Origin: an uncultured Akkermansia sp.
GTDB taxonomy: Bacteria; Verrucomicrobiota; Verrucomicrobiia; Verrucomicrobiales; Akkermansiaceae
Length of the DNA stretch: 64,000 nt
NCBI GenBank assembly: GCA_905200945.1
Contig: CAJKMG010000003.1
Coordinates: 248,001-312,000 of the forward strand
Direction: 5' to 3'
In this document: one piece after another, positions 24,735-35,662 of the stretch
How the letters are laid out: every line of letters begins with the position of its first letter
How positions within the stretch are numbered: the first letter of the stretch is position 1
The notes under the pieces: generated by a model
Database searches by the model: none
What the model was told of the DNA's origin: nothing
What the model saw: only the letters and a program-made list of their open reading frames with translations
Position numbers and translations under genes: made by a program

Positions 24735-27700
24735 TTACTGGTTTGATAATGCTTCAAAAGAGGCCATCAGGCGTTTTTCAGAGATGCGGCCTTTGACAGA
24801 AATGGCGGGAGCGAAAACGGCCAGGCGGTATTCTTCCAGCAAATAACCGTATTGCATCCAGCGCAGGTCTCCGGCATGTTCCTTCAAAACCTGGTGCCAG
24901 GGAACATAGACGCGTTCAAAGAGATCCAGGCGTTCCAGTTCTCTGGCAAGGGGTTGCTGGCCGATGCGTCTGATGCGCTCCGCAATTCCCTGCATGTACC
25001 GTTTCAGGTCCGGCAAGCGTTCCGCTCCATGCGCCCACAGGAAACGGGGGCGTAACAACCAGTCAAGCTGGTGCCGAAGGTCAGCCGTGATGCGCTCCAT
25101 ATGACGCACGCCCTTTTGCAACGCCATAAAGTCCCTAGCGGCATGTTCCGTACCCGCCACCAGTTCCCATATATCCGCCACGTTATGCGCCGCATCAAAA
25201 AGATTTTGCCGCAGATTCATTTCCGCAGCAGCGAATTGTTCCGCCGTGCGCGGCAAAGGACGGCCCATGGCTATCTCCGCGGCAACGTCCACCAGGTCTT
25301 CCGCATTGGTAGACGGTTCCCGTCCGAGCATATGGAGAGAAAGCTTTCCTTCCAGCTTCAACGGAAATTTTTTGCGGAGATGGTTAATCTGGTCCGTCTG
25401 GCGCAGGAGCATGAAACGCAGGCATCCTTCCCGGTGGGATTCCGCAGCGCACAGTTCATCCTCAAAAACACGGACGCCCACAGATGTTCCTTCATCCACC
25501 AGAGCCACATAACCCGGCCTTCCCGCCACATCCACCGTGTATTCCAAATCTCCGCAGACCCATTCCCTCATGCCGGTTACGGACACGAGCTCCTCCGCTG
25601 TTTCCTGGAACCGGCGGGAAAGCTTCTTACCCAGTCGGTTATTCAGTTCCGCAATATTCGTGCCCATGGCAAGCTCCTCTCCTTCATCATCGCACACCCA
25701 TATTTTCGTAACCAGCTCCGCAGGAAGACGGTTCATATCAAAAAAGGTGGGCGCGCAAAATTTTCCTGTTTCCACTTCCACAAATTCCGCCAGTTTTCCT
25801 GCCAGCGGTCCATCCGGTTCCAGGCCATGCCTCAGTTCCGCAAAGCAGGCTGCCTTTTGGCTGATAGGCTGGAGAAAGACGCGCAAATCCTTGGGAAGAG
25901 TGCGCAGCAGACATTCCGCCCGCTGGGCCAAATGGCCCGGAACCCCCCACTCCGGCAACCATTCGGGGATGTCCGGCAACTGGTCAATGTGAACGCCCAA
26001 AGTTACGCCGTCATCTTCCGCGCCGGGATCGTTCTGGTAATACACGACGTATTCCGCGCCTTTACAGGTAATTTCATCCGGAAAACCATCCAGCAGATCT
26101 TTCCCCCAGAATTCGTACATGGCTTCCTGCGGCGGAACATGCAGAGCTTCCGGGTTCTTCTTCTCCACTCCGGCGGCCCATCGCAAAAAGGCCCTGGCCG
26201 TACAGCAGTCCGGAGGAACAAGCTTGTTAAAGAATTCAAAAACTCCTTCCTCGCACCAGACCTGGTCCGGACGGCGCAACTTCAGCTCTATCTGCCGAAT
26301 CTCTTCCCGGAGCGTTTCCAAATGCCTGATACAGGCGGGTTTCGTACGGAAACCGCCGCCTAACAGCCCTTCGCGTATCATTATTTCCCGCGCATGAACA
26401 GGATTGATACGGCCATAGTGCACACGCCTGTTATCAATGATGCGCAAACCGCCGCATACGACGCGTTCCACTGCGTAAACGGCACCCTGTTCCTTGTCCC
26501 ACCGCGCTCCGGAATAGTGTGATTCACACAGATGGGGCGCAACCCGTTCCACCCATTCCGGTTCCAAAATGGAGGCGCGGCGCATCCACAGGCGCGTGGT
26601 ATCCACCAGCTCCACGCCCATTACCCATTCGCTCCTCTTTTTACGGCGGAACAGAGCAGAACCGGGAAAAATGCCGAAGGAACGCCCTCCAGCGCCCCGA
26701 TATTCCCGGTTGTCCGCATCCCAAAGGCCGAACTGACGCGGAACACCCGCCAGAATGCTCCGGTGAATCATGGCAAAGGAAGCCTGTCGCTCCGTTTCCT
26801 CTTCCAAAGGGGAAATTTTGCATTTCAGGGTTTCCCTGACCAGTCTGGAAAGGTCTTCCCATAAATTGAACCATTCCATCATGCGGTTGAAATTGAGGAA
26901 ATTTTTCCCGCACCATTTCCGAAGCTGGTTTTTGCGCCAGCGCCTCCCCTCCCGGAATTGCCATGCAGCCTTCCACAACTTGAGCAGGGACAGGAAGTCG
27001 CTGTCTTCTTCCTTCCACTGCGCATGGGCCTGGTCCGCTTTCTGAGCGGCATCCGCAGGGCGTTCGCGAGGATCCATGACGCTCAGGCCGGCTACAATCA
27101 CCAGCATTTCCGGCATCGCCCGTTCATGTTGTGCCTCCAGCAGCATGCGTGCCAGCCGCGGGTCAATAGGCAACCGCGCCAGCTTTCTGCCTATGGGCGT
27201 GAGCTGCCGGGCTTTGTCCAGAGCGCCGATCTCCCGTAAAGTGCGGTAACCTTCCGTCACCAGTTTGGATGAAGGAGGATCCGGAAGCGGGAACTCCGGC
27301 ATTTCCGGCAACCCCAGGTCTTTCATCCGGAGAAGCGCCCCGGCCAATGCGCTGCGCCTGATTTCCGGATCCGTAAAGTCCGGCCTCTCCTCCCAGTCAT
27401 TCTCACTGTACAGGCGGATGCACACGCCTTCACACACACGGCCGCAACGGCCGGCGCGCTGGCGGGCGCTGGCCTTGGAGACAGGTTCTATCTGAAGCCG
27501 CTGCACTTGGCGCGCCGGGCTATAACGGCTGACGCGCGCCAGGCCGGAGTCGATAACGTAAATGATGCCGGGTATTGTCAGAGACGTTTCCGCCACATTT
27601 GTAGCCAGCACGATGCGGCGGTATCCCTGTTCCGGATGAAAAATCCTCTGCTGGTCCGCCAGACCCAGCCTGGCGAACAGAGGCAGAATGCGCGTGTTCT

Positions 27701-28430
27701 TCAGATTCCGGCCTTCCAGTTTTTCCGCCACCTCACGTATTTCGCGTTCTCCGGGAAGGAAGACAAGCACATCCCCGTGGTCGTCCAGGGTGTCCAGCCA
27801 ATCCACGGCACGCGCCACATGAGCCGGAAGCTCCTCATCGTCATGCAGCGGCGGCAGATAGTGGAGGTCCACCGGATAAGTACGGCCTTCCACCTGAATA
27901 ATAGGCGCACCTCCAAAAAATTCGGAAAACCCGCCAGCATCCAGCGTCGCGGAACTGATAACCAGCCGCAAGTCTTTCCGTCTGCCCAGCAAAAGCCGCA
28001 GATATCCGAGCAGAAAATCAATATTGAGGCTGCGTTCGTGCGCCTCATCCAAAATCAGGGTATGATATTGGCGCAGATCCGGATCATGCTGCGTTTCCGC
28101 CAGAAGAATCCCATCCGTCATGAACTTCAGGCGCGTGTCCGGCCCGGTTTTTTCCTCAAAGCGTACCTGGTAACCCACCAAACCTCCCAGGCCGCAGTTT
28201 AATTCTTCCGCCACTCGGCGGGAAACGGAAGCAGCAGCCAGCCTTCTGGGCTGGGTGCACCCTACTCTTCCCCGCGCCTCCCCGGCAAGCTCCATGGCCA
28301 TTTTGGGGAGCTGGGTAGTCTTACCGGATCCCGTCTCCCCCACTACGACAATGACCTGGTGTTCTCGCATTGCCGCCAGAATGTCATTCCGGCGGCGGGA
28401 AATGGGGAGATCCGGATAAGCAATATTCAT
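24735..28430 (-). CDS. hrpA: ATP-dependent RNA helicase HrpA
   Basis: 1231 residues, typical of HrpA. DEAH-box core: Walker A GETGSGKTTQ near residue 31, DEAH in LILDEAHERSLNIDF, SATLDAGGF, TNVAETSLTIPGI and QRAGRCGRVCEG. Helicase-associated and OB-fold domains and the long C-terminal DUF3418-type region follow. It unwinds RNA and in E. coli is linked to mRNA processing and ribosome rescue. It begins 68 bases after ilvN, with a terminator between. Convergent with trkA; the 92-base gap 24643-24734 holds no clear terminator. Confidence 0.95.
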   Translation of the reverse strand: MNIAYPDLPISRRRNDILAAMREHQVIVVVGETGSGKTTQLPKMAMELAGEARGRVGCTQPRRLAAASVSRRVAEELNCGLGGLVGYQVRFEEKTGPDTRLKFMTDGILLAETQHDPDLRQYHTLILDEAHERSLNIDFLLGYLRLLLGRRKDLRLVISSATLDAGGFSEFFGGAPIIQVEGRTYPVDLHYLPPLHDDEELPAHVARAVDWLDTLDDHGDVLVFLPGEREIREVAEKLEGRNLKNTRILPLFARLGLADQQRIFHPEQGYRRIVLATNVAETSLTIPGIIYVIDSGLARVSRYSPARQVQRLQIEPVSKASARQRAGRCGRVCEGVCIRLYSENDWEERPDFTDPEIRRSALAGALLRMKDLGLPEMPEFPLPDPPSSKLVTEGYRTLREIGALDKARQLTPIGRKLARLPIDPRLARMLLEAQHERAMPEMLVIVAGLSVMDPRERPADAAQKADQAHAQWKEEDSDFLSLLKLWKAAWQFREGRRWRKNQLRKWCGKNFLNFNRMMEWFNLWEDLSRLVRETLKCKISPLEEETERQASFAMIHRSILAGVPRQFGLWDADNREYRGAGGRSFGIFPGSALFRRKKRSEWVMGVELVDTTRLWMRRASILEPEWVERVAPHLCESHYSGARWDKEQGAVYAVERVVCGGLRIIDNRRVHYGRINPVHAREIMIREGLLGGGFRTKPACIRHLETLREEIRQIELKLRRPDQVWCEEGVFEFFNKLVPPDCCTARAFLRWAAGVEKKNPEALHVPPQEAMYEFWGKDLLDGFPDEITCKGAEYVVYYQNDPGAEDDGVTLGVHIDQLPDIPEWLPEWGVPGHLAQRAECLLRTLPKDLRVFLQPISQKAACFAELRHGLEPDGPLAGKLAEFVEVETGKFCAPTFFDMNRLPAELVTKIWVCDDEGEELAMGTNIAELNNRLGKKLSRRFQETAEELVSVTGMREWVCGDLEYTVDVAGRPGYVALVDEGTSVGVRVFEDELCAAESHREGCLRFMLLRQTDQINHLRKKFPLKLEGKLSLHMLGREPSTNAEDLVDVAAEIAMGRPLPRTAEQFAAAEMNLRQNLFDAAHNVADIWELVAGTEHAARDFMALQKGVRHMERITADLRHQLDWLLRPRFLWAHGAERLPDLKRYMQGIAERIRRIGQQPLARELERLDLFERVYVPWHQVLKEHAGDLRWMQYGYLLEEYRLAVFAPAISVKGRISEKRLMASFEALSNQ

Positions 28431-28446
28431 GGTGAAGATGAGAAAA

Positions 28447-28473
28447 AACCCTGCAAGAACGTCCTGCAGGGTT
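28447..28473 (-). terminator. Terminator of ilvN
   Basis: AACCCTGCA and TGCAGGGTT form a perfect 9-bp stem, 9-base loop, with TTTTTT next on the minus strand. It lies 26 bases after the ilvN stop and before the hrpA start. Confidence 0.88.
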
Positions 28474-28498
28474 GAAGAAAAAAGCCGGAAGGAAGCTT

Positions 28499-28981
28499 TT
28501 ACTGACGGGGTTTGGGAAGGGCAATACGGCCGCTCCGGGTCAGCATCTGCACATCATAATCCTCAATGAGGGACAGGAAACGGTCTATCTTGTACTCGCC
28601 GCCTGTTACTTCAATGGTCAGGGCGTCCCGCGTGACATCCACAATGTGGGCGCCCAGTATCTGGCAGAACTCAATGACTTCATGCCGCGTGGCGGAATCC
28701 ACGCCAATGCGGGTCAATACCGTTTCCCGGTACACATTATCCGTATTGCGGAAATCTACTACCTCCACCGTGTTGACCAGTTTTTCCAGATGTTTGATAA
28801 TCTGGTCCAGAACATCCTCCTTTTCGCGTACGACGATGGTCATCCGTGAAAAGCGCGGGTCCTGGCTAGGGGCAACGTTCAACGAATGAATATTGTAGCC
28901 CCGTCCACTAAACAAACCGGCAATGCGGGCAAGCACGCCGAATTTGTTTTCAACAAGTACGGAGATAGTATGACGAGTCAT
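28499..28981 (-). CDS. ilvN: Acetolactate synthase small (regulatory) subunit
   Basis: 160 residues. An N-terminal ACT domain (HTISVLVENKFGVLARIAGLFSGRGYNI) is followed by the second ACT-like half (RELVL-type segment, DVTRDALTIEVTG). It binds branched-chain amino acids and gives feedback control to the large catalytic subunit, which is not in the window. It stands alone here with its own terminator. Start is ATG 28981. Confidence 0.92.
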   Translation of the reverse strand: MTRHTISVLVENKFGVLARIAGLFSGRGYNIHSLNVAPSQDPRFSRMTIVVREKEDVLDQIIKHLEKLVNTVEVVDFRNTDNVYRETVLTRIGVDSATRHEVIEFCQILGAHIVDVTRDALTIEVTGGEYKIDRFLSLIEDYDVQMLTRSGRIALPKPRQ

Positions 28982-29102
28982 AATTTAATTTCTTAAAGGT
29001 GATGCATTGTAAGCACTTTTGACTGCCAGTCAAGCCTGCGGGCGGCGATGCCGGAAAACGTTTTTCCGAACGGAGATTCCAGCGGGAACCATTCAGGCCG
29101 GA

Positions 29103-30605
29103 TCAAAGCTCGTGCGGTATAATGGCGTTGCCTTTTGTCGCCTCAGGAATGCGGGGAAGCAATGTTTTTTCAGAAACAGGGCGCGCATCCACTTTCACAT
29201 TGAATTGCTGCCCGTCGCGGGAAACGGTCAGCAACGCCGGCCCCTCCCTAAGGGCTTTGACCAAAGCTTCCTTAGTGCTGACACTCTGGTGATTTACGGC
29301 AAAGACCATATCGCCGGCCTGCAATATCTGCCCCACGGATTTCTTCGGATTCACCTGAATGACCAGCAACCCCCGAGCGCCGATGGATTGTTCCTCCGCG
29401 GTCAGTTCGCGCAAATGCATTCCCACTCCTTCCATGAAGTCTTCCCAAGGAGAAGGAACATTCTTTAAAATGCTATCTCCCACCTTCAGGGTGACGTTCA
29501 TCTTTTGTCCCTTGCGCCAGATTTTCAACCGGAACTTGTCTCCGATGGAAAGATTTTCAATGCGCTCCTTCACTTCCTCATCCGTCTGGATAGGAACTTC
29601 GTTGAAACTCACTATTACATCACCCGTTTGAAGCCCCGCCTGCTCCGCCGGGGAACCATGCTTCACGATGTTGATGACTGCGCCTCCCGCCTCATGGTAA
29701 TCCAGGAAGCTGCGAAGCGGGGGAGTATTGCGCACAATATCCAAACCCAAATATCCTTTCATGGGGCGCCCATGCTTGCAAATCTGTTCAAAGCTGTGCA
29801 TCACCAGATTGGAGGGAATGGCAAACCCAATGCCGGCGTAATTTTTCTCCACGTTGGGAAGCACCGATTTGTTGATGCCAATAATTTCCCCGCGGATGTT
29901 GATGAGGGGGCCTCCCGAATTCCCCGGGAAGATGCTGGCGTCCGTCTGGATCAAGTTAATGCCGGAATCCACCAACTTGCGTTCGCGGGAGCTGATAATG
30001 CCGCGGGAAACCGTCGTGCCCAGCCCATAGGGATTGCCGCATGCCAGGACAATCATGCCGGGCGCAATTTCATCACTGTTGCCGAACGGAAGGGGAGTAA
30101 AGGTCATCGGGTTCTCTACCTGCAACACGGCAATATCCAGTTCCGGGTCCACTCCCACCAGGCGCACGGAAACGCTTTTTCCATTGCTCAGCGTAACGCG
30201 CAGAGCATGCTTGTTCTGAATGACATGATAAGCGGTAATAATATGTCCTTCTTCAGTAACGATGACGCCGGAACCCAAACCGTGAACCGTCAGCCTTTTT
30301 TCAATCATGGAATCACCGTCCTCGGAAGGCTGCGGAACGCTTGTCACGCCTGTGGTGTCTATGCTGACCAATACCCGTTCCACCAACCGGGCAACGCGTG
30401 AATATTCCTCATTAAGCTGGTGCAAAATAGGAATATCCTCCTCCTTCAATTCAGGCTGCTGGGCCAGGGTAAACACTTCTGACCGGAAAGAAACATTTTT
30501 CTCCGTAACACGACTGTTCCACCTCCAATAGGCAACGGAGACCACGGTCATCATAACCGTCATCATGATGACAAGTAAAGCCCGTGTCCATATGGTCGAT
30601 CTCAT
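29103..30605 (-). CDS. HtrA/DegP-family periplasmic serine protease with PDZ domains
   Basis: 500 residues. An N-terminal membrane anchor or uncleaved signal (residues 9-28) precedes a coiled linker. The trypsin-like domain has catalytic His in ITAYHVIQN, Asp in DPELDIAVL and Ser in GNSGGPLIN. Two PDZ domains follow (GYLGLDIVRN... and RGLLVIQVNPKKS). Such proteases degrade or refold misfolded envelope proteins. Divergent from holA with 155-212 bases between. Start is ATG 30605. Confidence 0.9.
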   Translation of the reverse strand: MRSTIWTRALLVIMMTVMMTVVSVAYWRWNSRVTEKNVSFRSEVFTLAQQPELKEEDIPILHQLNEEYSRVARLVERVLVSIDTTGVTSVPQPSEDGDSMIEKRLTVHGLGSGVIVTEEGHIITAYHVIQNKHALRVTLSNGKSVSVRLVGVDPELDIAVLQVENPMTFTPLPFGNSDEIAPGMIVLACGNPYGLGTTVSRGIISSRERKLVDSGINLIQTDASIFPGNSGGPLINIRGEIIGINKSVLPNVEKNYAGIGFAIPSNLVMHSFEQICKHGRPMKGYLGLDIVRNTPPLRSFLDYHEAGGAVINIVKHGSPAEQAGLQTGDVIVSFNEVPIQTDEEVKERIENLSIGDKFRLKIWRKGQKMNVTLKVGDSILKNVPSPWEDFMEGVGMHLRELTAEEQSIGARGLLVIQVNPKKSVGQILQAGDMVFAVNHQSVSTKEALVKALREGPALLTVSRDGQQFNVKVDARPVSEKTLLPRIPEATKGNAIIPHEL

Positions 30606-30817
30606 GGAAATGCGCTGCCGTAATAACGATCAAACGATTTGCGGCTTGATCACAAGGGGATGCCTGAAAACGGAGCCTGTCAAGCTTCAGCCCGCTTTTC
30701 GACATTCCGGCTCCATTGATACTATTTAAGCCTTTTCTCTTCAAATGAAAAAACTTGTAAATGACAAATACGCCTTTCAACAAACCGTACTTTATGATAT
30801 CATGCGGTTACGGTTTT

Positions 30818-31924
30818 ATGGGTTCCAGCACTTTACAACAACAAGCCATTCATCTCGTATTCGGTACGGATGAAGGAATGGTGCGTGAAAAGGCTTCCGG
30901 CATCTTTGCCGCTCTGACGGAAGGCACAAATGAATTTTCCCATGAAATTCTGGAAGCGGCCTGCGGTGATTCCGATGAAGCGGCCCAGGTGATACGCCAG
31001 GTTACGGAAGCTCTGCGAACCCTTCCATTTTTTCCGGGACGCAAAGTAGTCTGGATGAAGAACTGCAATTTCCTGGGAGACTCCGTCACGGGACGTTCTT
31101 CCACTACGGAAGCGGCTCTGGATTCTTTCAGGCAATTTCTGGAAAGCGGTCTGGGGCCGGACGTCCTGCTGCTTATTTCCGCCTCTGAATTTGACAAGCG
31201 CCGTTCCTTTAACAAATTCCTGCTTCAATCCGCCGTGTCGGAAGAATTGAATAAGCCGGACATCACTAAAGCAGGATGGGAAGGCAGTCTAATGCCCCTC
31301 ATTAATAAGGAAACGGCAGCGCGAGGCATGAATTTCGATTCCGCCGCCCTGGAACTGTTCATTCACCGCGTCAGCGAATCCTCCCGCCAAATCATTTCTG
31401 AAATTGAAAAACTGGATCTTTATCTGGGGGCGGACAGACGCACCGTCATGCCGGAAGACGTGGAGCGCATGGTCCCGCTGACGCGTACAGGCGTTATTTT
31501 TGAAATTTCCCGGGCTCTGGAAAACAAGAAAAGCGATGCGGCTATCTCTCTGATTGACTTTCAACTGGAACGCGGTGAAAACGCCATCACCATCATGCGT
31601 GCCGCATTCATCCCTACGCTAAGGAATCTTCTGGCCGCCAGACTTTTATGTGACGCATTCAACCTGAAGCCCACCAATTTCAAGGAATTTACGGCCCGCA
31701 TTTCTTCCCTGCCCTCTTATGCAGCTGCGTTAATTCCCCTGAAAAAAGACGGTACTCCCAATGCTTACCCGCTTTTTCTGGCAGCGCAGAACGCTTCCAA
31801 ATTCAAGACGGAACGGCTGAAGCAAACTTTGAAAGAATGCATGAAGGCAGATAAAGCCTTAGTGTCCTCTTCTCTTGATCCCCGCCTGATTCTGCATCGT
31901 CTTGCTATTTGCTCCGCATCCTGA
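30818..31924 (+). CDS. holA: DNA polymerase III delta subunit
   Basis: 368 residues from ATG 30818; upstream in-frame ATGs at 30794 and 30761 are possible. Similarity to the delta subunit: [15 protein letters not shown] at the start, [29 protein letters not shown], then the collar-forming domain ([25 protein letters not shown]). It is the clamp-loader wrench that opens the beta clamp made by dnaN, 6 kb away. Its stop TGA overlaps the ATG of mnmG (ATGA), so the two are translationally coupled. Confidence 0.85.
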   Translation: MGSSTLQQQAIHLVFGTDEGMVREKASGIFAALTEGTNEFSHEILEAACGDSDEAAQVIRQVTEALRTLPFFPGRKVVWMKNCNFLGDSVTGRSSTTEAALDSFRQFLESGLGPDVLLLISASEFDKRRSFNKFLLQSAVSEELNKPDITKAGWEGSLMPLINKETAARGMNFDSAALELFIHRVSESSRQIISEIEKLDLYLGADRRTVMPEDVERMVPLTRTGVIFEISRALENKKSDAAISLIDFQLERGENAITIMRAAFIPTLRNLLAARLLCDAFNLKPTNFKEFTARISSLPSYAAALIPLKKDGTPNAYPLFLAAQNASKFKTERLKQTLKECMKADKALVSSSLDPRLILHRLAICSAS

Positions 31925-33810
31925 TGAACTCCTCCCCTTCTTCCGTTTTCCCCTTGTTTGACGTTCTCGTCGTCGGCGCCGGGCACGCAGGTATTGAAGC
32001 GGCATTGGCAGCATCCCGTCTGGGATGTTCCGTCGCTGTCCTAACTCACAACCTGGATACCATTGGGCAAATGTCCTGCAATCCGGCTATTGGGGGACTT
32101 GCTAAAGGACATATCGTCCGGGAAATAGATGCCATGGGTGGAGCCATGGGATTGAACACGGATGCCACCGCCATTCAATTCCGCATGCTTAACGCCTCCA
32201 AGGGGCCCAGCGTGCGCGCCCCCCGCGCCCAGTGCGACAAAACAGCCTACCGGACAAGAATGAAAATGGTTCTGGAAACCGCCCCCGGCATACGCCTGTT
32301 TCAGGGAGATGTGGTCAGATTGCTCGTCAACGGTGAGCAACAGGTAACAGGGGTTGTTACTTCTCTGGACTGCGCCATTCATGCCCGCAGCGTGATTATC
32401 TGCTCCGGGACATTCATGAGGGGATTGCTTCATGTAGGCCTTCAGCACATAACTGGCGGCCGAATGGGTTGCGCCTCTTCCAGCCTTTCCGCCGGTCTTG
32501 TTATGCTGGGTTTTCAGGTGGAACGGCTTAAAACAGGAACTTCTCCCCGCGTCAATGGGAAATCCATCGACTTTTCCGTCTGTGAAATGCAGCCCGGAGA
32601 CACTCCGGAAGCCTTGTTCAGTTACCGTTCCCGCGATATACTGAAACGTGACTCCGAACCATTTTGCACTTTGAACACATGGGGAGATGAGAATTTCCGG
32701 ATGAAGCAAATGCCCTGCTGGATCACTTACACCAACCAGGCTACGCACGACATTATCCGGAAAAATTTGAAATTCAGTCCTCTTTACAGCGGTATCATTG
32801 AAGGAATAGGCCCCAGGTACTGTCCTTCCATAGAAGACAAAATCGTGCGCTTTGCGGAAAAAACAAACCATCAGGTATTCCTGGAACCGGAAGGCCGCAG
32901 TACGGAGGAATTCTACCTTAACGGAGTTTCCACTTCCCTGCCCTACTCCGCTCAGTGCGATTTTATCCATACCATTCCCGGTTTGGAAAATGCGCAGCTG
33001 ATCCGTCCGGGATATGCGGTGGAATATGACTTCTGTCCTCCTACGCAATTGCATCCCACACTGGAAACCAAATTGGTGGAAAATCTGTACTTTGCAGGTC
33101 AAATCAACGGTACATCCGGCTATGAAGAAGCCGCGGCGCAAGGCTTGATAGCGGGAGCGAACGCTGCCCTGAAAACCCAGGGAAAACCTTCTCTGGTGCT
33201 GCGCCGGGACCAGGCTTACATCGGCGTCATGATAGACGATCTTGTTACCAAGGGAACCGATGAACCTTACCGTATGTTCACCAGCCGGGCAGAATTCCGC
33301 CTGCTGCTGCGTCAGGATAATGCAGACCTGCGGTTGGCCCCTCTGGCTTTTGAAACGGGCCTTATTACCCGTGAAATGGCCCGGAAGGCGGAAGACAGAA
33401 AAAACGCCGTTGAGGACGGAATAAAAAAAGCCGCCGCCCTCAAGCATGAAGGGGTTTCTCTTTCCACATGGCTTAAAAGGCCAGGCAATGACTGGACCCT
33501 ATTGCCTGAAGAACTGAAAAAAATGTTCCACGTGGAACATTTGGATGCCATTGCTACGGATATACAGTACGAAGGTCATATTGAAAGGCAGAAAAAACAG
33601 GCGGAAAAAATCATACGGATGGAAAATAAAACTATTCCCACCGATATTGATTACGAACATGTCCACGCCTTAAAAAAAGAGGCTGTCATCAAGCTGGGAA
33701 ATATACGCCCAGCAACTATCGGACAGGCCTCCCGCATTCCCGGAATTACTCCGGCAGATATCGTCCTGTTGCTCGTGTATCTGCAAAAACGCAACAGGCA
33801 GCAAACATAA
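31924..33810 (+). CDS. mnmG: tRNA uridine-5-carboxymethylaminomethyl modification enzyme
   Basis: 628 residues from the overlapping ATG 31924 (the frame reaches 31909). FAD site [14 protein letters not shown], then [45 protein letters not shown] and [17 protein letters not shown] are GidA/MnmG hallmarks. With MnmE it makes cmnm5U34 in tRNA. gidA often lies beside oriC. A perfect 16-bp parS-type palindrome is embedded in the codons for M-F-H-V-E-H near residue 534. Confidence 0.96.
   Translation: MNSSPSSVFPLFDVLVVGAGHAGIEAALAASRLGCSVAVLTHNLDTIGQMSCNPAIGGLAKGHIVREIDAMGGAMGLNTDATAIQFRMLNASKGPSVRAPRAQCDKTAYRTRMKMVLETAPGIRLFQGDVVRLLVNGEQQVTGVVTSLDCAIHARSVIICSGTFMRGLLHVGLQHITGGRMGCASSSLSAGLVMLGFQVERLKTGTSPRVNGKSIDFSVCEMQPGDTPEALFSYRSRDILKRDSEPFCTLNTWGDENFRMKQMPCWITYTNQATHDIIRKNLKFSPLYSGIIEGIGPRYCPSIEDKIVRFAEKTNHQVFLEPEGRSTEEFYLNGVSTSLPYSAQCDFIHTIPGLENAQLIRPGYAVEYDFCPPTQLHPTLETKLVENLYFAGQINGTSGYEEAAAQGLIAGANAALKTQGKPSLVLRRDQAYIGVMIDDLVTKGTDEPYRMFTSRAEFRLLLRQDNADLRLAPLAFETGLITREMARKAEDRKNAVEDGIKKAAALKHEGVSLSTWLKRPGNDWTLLPEELKKMFHVEHLDAIATDIQYEGHIERQKKQAEKIIRMENKTIPTDIDYEHVHALKKEAVIKLGNIRPATIGQASRIPGITPADIVLLLVYLQKRNRQQT
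33524..33539. other. parS-type centromere site within mnmG
   Basis: TGTTCCACGTGGAACA is a perfect 16-bp palindrome (18 bp with flanking A/T) and matches the widely conserved bacterial parS sequence bound by ParB near replication origins. It lies about 2 kb left of the DnaA-box cluster. Confidence 0.85.
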
Positions 33811-34393
33811 TATCCTGTATCTCTTTCATTCAGAAATTCCAGTTTAAGGAGACATAAGGAGCCGGGATCATGGAACAATAAATATGACAAAAGCTTCCCT
33901 GATCCCTAATGATAACCATTGTATTGCCCTGCCGTCATTTGAAGAATTGATAAAGAGATTCAATCCTGTTTTCTAAATACCTTTTTGTGCAACAGCAGCT
34001 TTCCTTCCATCTGAATAATCATCGCTCATCTGCCCGTTGTAAAAAGAAATGGAATTATCCCTTTATTATTATTGAATGCCGGTTTCTTTAATTTATCCAT
34101 TGCAAATCATTAAGAAACATCACCAATTTTTCACGGATTCCATTCAAATACTGGCGATGACAAATAGCAGAATGATAAGCTTACTTCAAGAAAAGCGCAT
34201 GATTTTATCTTCTATGGAAGGACAGTACCTGGGGCCTATGCCTTCAATGATACCGCTGTAAAGAGGATTGACTTTTAAATTCTTCAGGAGCAGAGGGCGC
34301 AAGAAGTATTAAATGGCAAATTCATCCGAAAATGGAAGCTACTTTCCCAAGTTTAAAATTCTTCGGATAAGAAATAGGCAAAAACCTCATCCA
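33811..34393. other. Gene-poor AT-rich stretch between mnmG and ribD
   Basis: 583 bases with no gene I can support. It is AT-rich, like the adjoining origin region. A 30-codon plus frame at 33884-33976 (starts MTKASLIPNDNHC) and a 61-codon frame at 34076-34261 have no clear ribosome binding site or family. No terminator hairpin with a T-run was found after mnmG or ribD. Confidence 0.5.
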
Positions 34394-35443
34394 TCACCGG
34401 TAACAGATATCTCCCCGGATGCACACATCATCTCCAAAGACATTCACAACAGGCTTTTCAAGACAGGCTTCATGCTCCAGAAACGGACCGGACGCTACGC
34501 CGTCCGCACCGCCGCCGATAATGACGGGAGCATAAAATCCCACCCATTCGTCGACCAAACCGGCTTTCAAAAATTCCCGAACCAGACATCCTCCCGCTTC
34601 CAGCAGGATAGTTCCTATTTTTTTATCAGTATACAATTTTTTTAATAGTTCCAAATAACTGGAAACATTCTCCACAATCAAGGTGCGGTCACTAAATTCA
34701 TCCGTCAAACAAATGGAATCCGAAGGTATGGAAGCGGAATCATGGGTCAGAATAATACGCCAGGGTTGTTTCTTGAGGGGAGACACAGGACGATCCGGTT
34801 TCCTAATGGTCAGGGATGGATTGTCCAGACGCACGGTATTCCCTCCGGTAAGGACGGCATCGCATTCAGCACGCAGGGTATGCACAAAAGACCTGGATTT
34901 TTCATTCGTCAGCCATTGGGAGCGTTCCGGACTGCGGGAAATGCGGCCATCCAGAGACATGGCGCTTTTTGCAATTACCCATGGACGTCCTTCCAGCATA
35001 TTCAGCCTGAATCCCCTGATTAAATGATCGCATTTTTTTTCCAGAACCCCGCGAGTAACCTTGATGCCAGCCTGCTCAAGAATACCAGCTGCAGCGCCGC
35101 GGTGCCTGGGATTAGGATCTTCCGAACCATAAACCACCCGTTTGAAACGATATTTCAAAATGGCGTCCGTACAAGGCGGTGTTTTTCCGGAAGTACTGCA
35201 TGGTTCCAGAGTAACATACAAAGTTGAATCAGAGAACAGGGCTGTATTGCCTCTCGCCATTCCGTCAGCAATGGCTTCTCTTTCCGCATGAGGTAAACCG
35301 GCTTTTTTATGAAATCCTGAACCTATTATCTGGTTTTCATGCACAATGACCGCTCCCACACACGGATTAGGGCTTGTAAGTCCGATTCCATTTGAGGCCA
35401 GTTTTATGGCCATACTCATCCAACAGTCATCCTGGTTTTTCAT
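34394..35443 (-). CDS. ribD: Bifunctional riboflavin biosynthesis protein: deaminase/reductase
   Basis: 349 residues from ATG 35443 (the frame reaches 35488, outside similarity). The N-terminal deaminase domain has SPNPCVGAVIV, zinc-ligand H-A-E in LPHAEREAI and PCSTSGKTPPC. The C-terminal reductase domain has AKSAMSLDGRIS, DAVLTGGNTVRLDNPSLT, ILLEAGG and VDEWVGFYAPVIIGG. It catalyses the second and third steps of riboflavin synthesis. No other rib gene is nearby. It reads away from the origin. Confidence 0.94.
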   Translation of the reverse strand: MKNQDDCWMSMAIKLASNGIGLTSPNPCVGAVIVHENQIIGSGFHKKAGLPHAEREAIADGMARGNTALFSDSTLYVTLEPCSTSGKTPPCTDAILKYRFKRVVYGSEDPNPRHRGAAAGILEQAGIKVTRGVLEKKCDHLIRGFRLNMLEGRPWVIAKSAMSLDGRISRSPERSQWLTNEKSRSFVHTLRAECDAVLTGGNTVRLDNPSLTIRKPDRPVSPLKKQPWRIILTHDSASIPSDSICLTDEFSDRTLIVENVSSYLELLKKLYTDKKIGTILLEAGGCLVREFLKAGLVDEWVGFYAPVIIGGGADGVASGPFLEHEACLEKPVVNVFGDDVCIRGDICYR

Positions 35444-35554
35444 ATTCACGCCGTTTTGTAGCATGAAAACCGGAAGAAGGACAACCATGTTGTGTGATTG
35501 AAGAATATTAGGTTTAACAATATTAAATTCCTTCTTCTTCTGGCATGTGCCTAA

Positions 35555-35563
35555 TGTGAATAA
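35555..35563 (-). other. DnaA box 1 (TTATTCACA)
   Basis: Reverse complement TGTGAATAA on the plus strand. It matches the DnaA consensus TTATNCACA. Confidence 0.7.
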
Positions 35564-35632
35564 GATTTCAAATTATTGGGAATGAACGCGTTGAGATTTA
35601 TTTCCGATGTTAATAAATCTGGTTCACAATAA

Positions 35633-35641
35633 TGTGGATAA
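35633..35641 (-). other. DnaA box 2 (TTATCCACA)
   Basis: Reverse complement TGTGGATAA on the plus strand. It is an exact match to the strongest E. coli-type DnaA box. Confidence 0.75.
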
Positions 35642-35653
35642 TATCTGAATAAG

Positions 35654-35662
35654 TTATTCACA
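35654..35662 (+). other. DnaA box 3 (TTATTCACA)
   Basis: Consensus match on the plus strand, 12 bases from box 2 and facing it. Confidence 0.7.

Noticed and set aside
34076..34261. 61-codon plus-strand frame in the mnmG-ribD gap
   Set aside because: AT-rich chance frame with no ribosome binding site and no recognisable protein.
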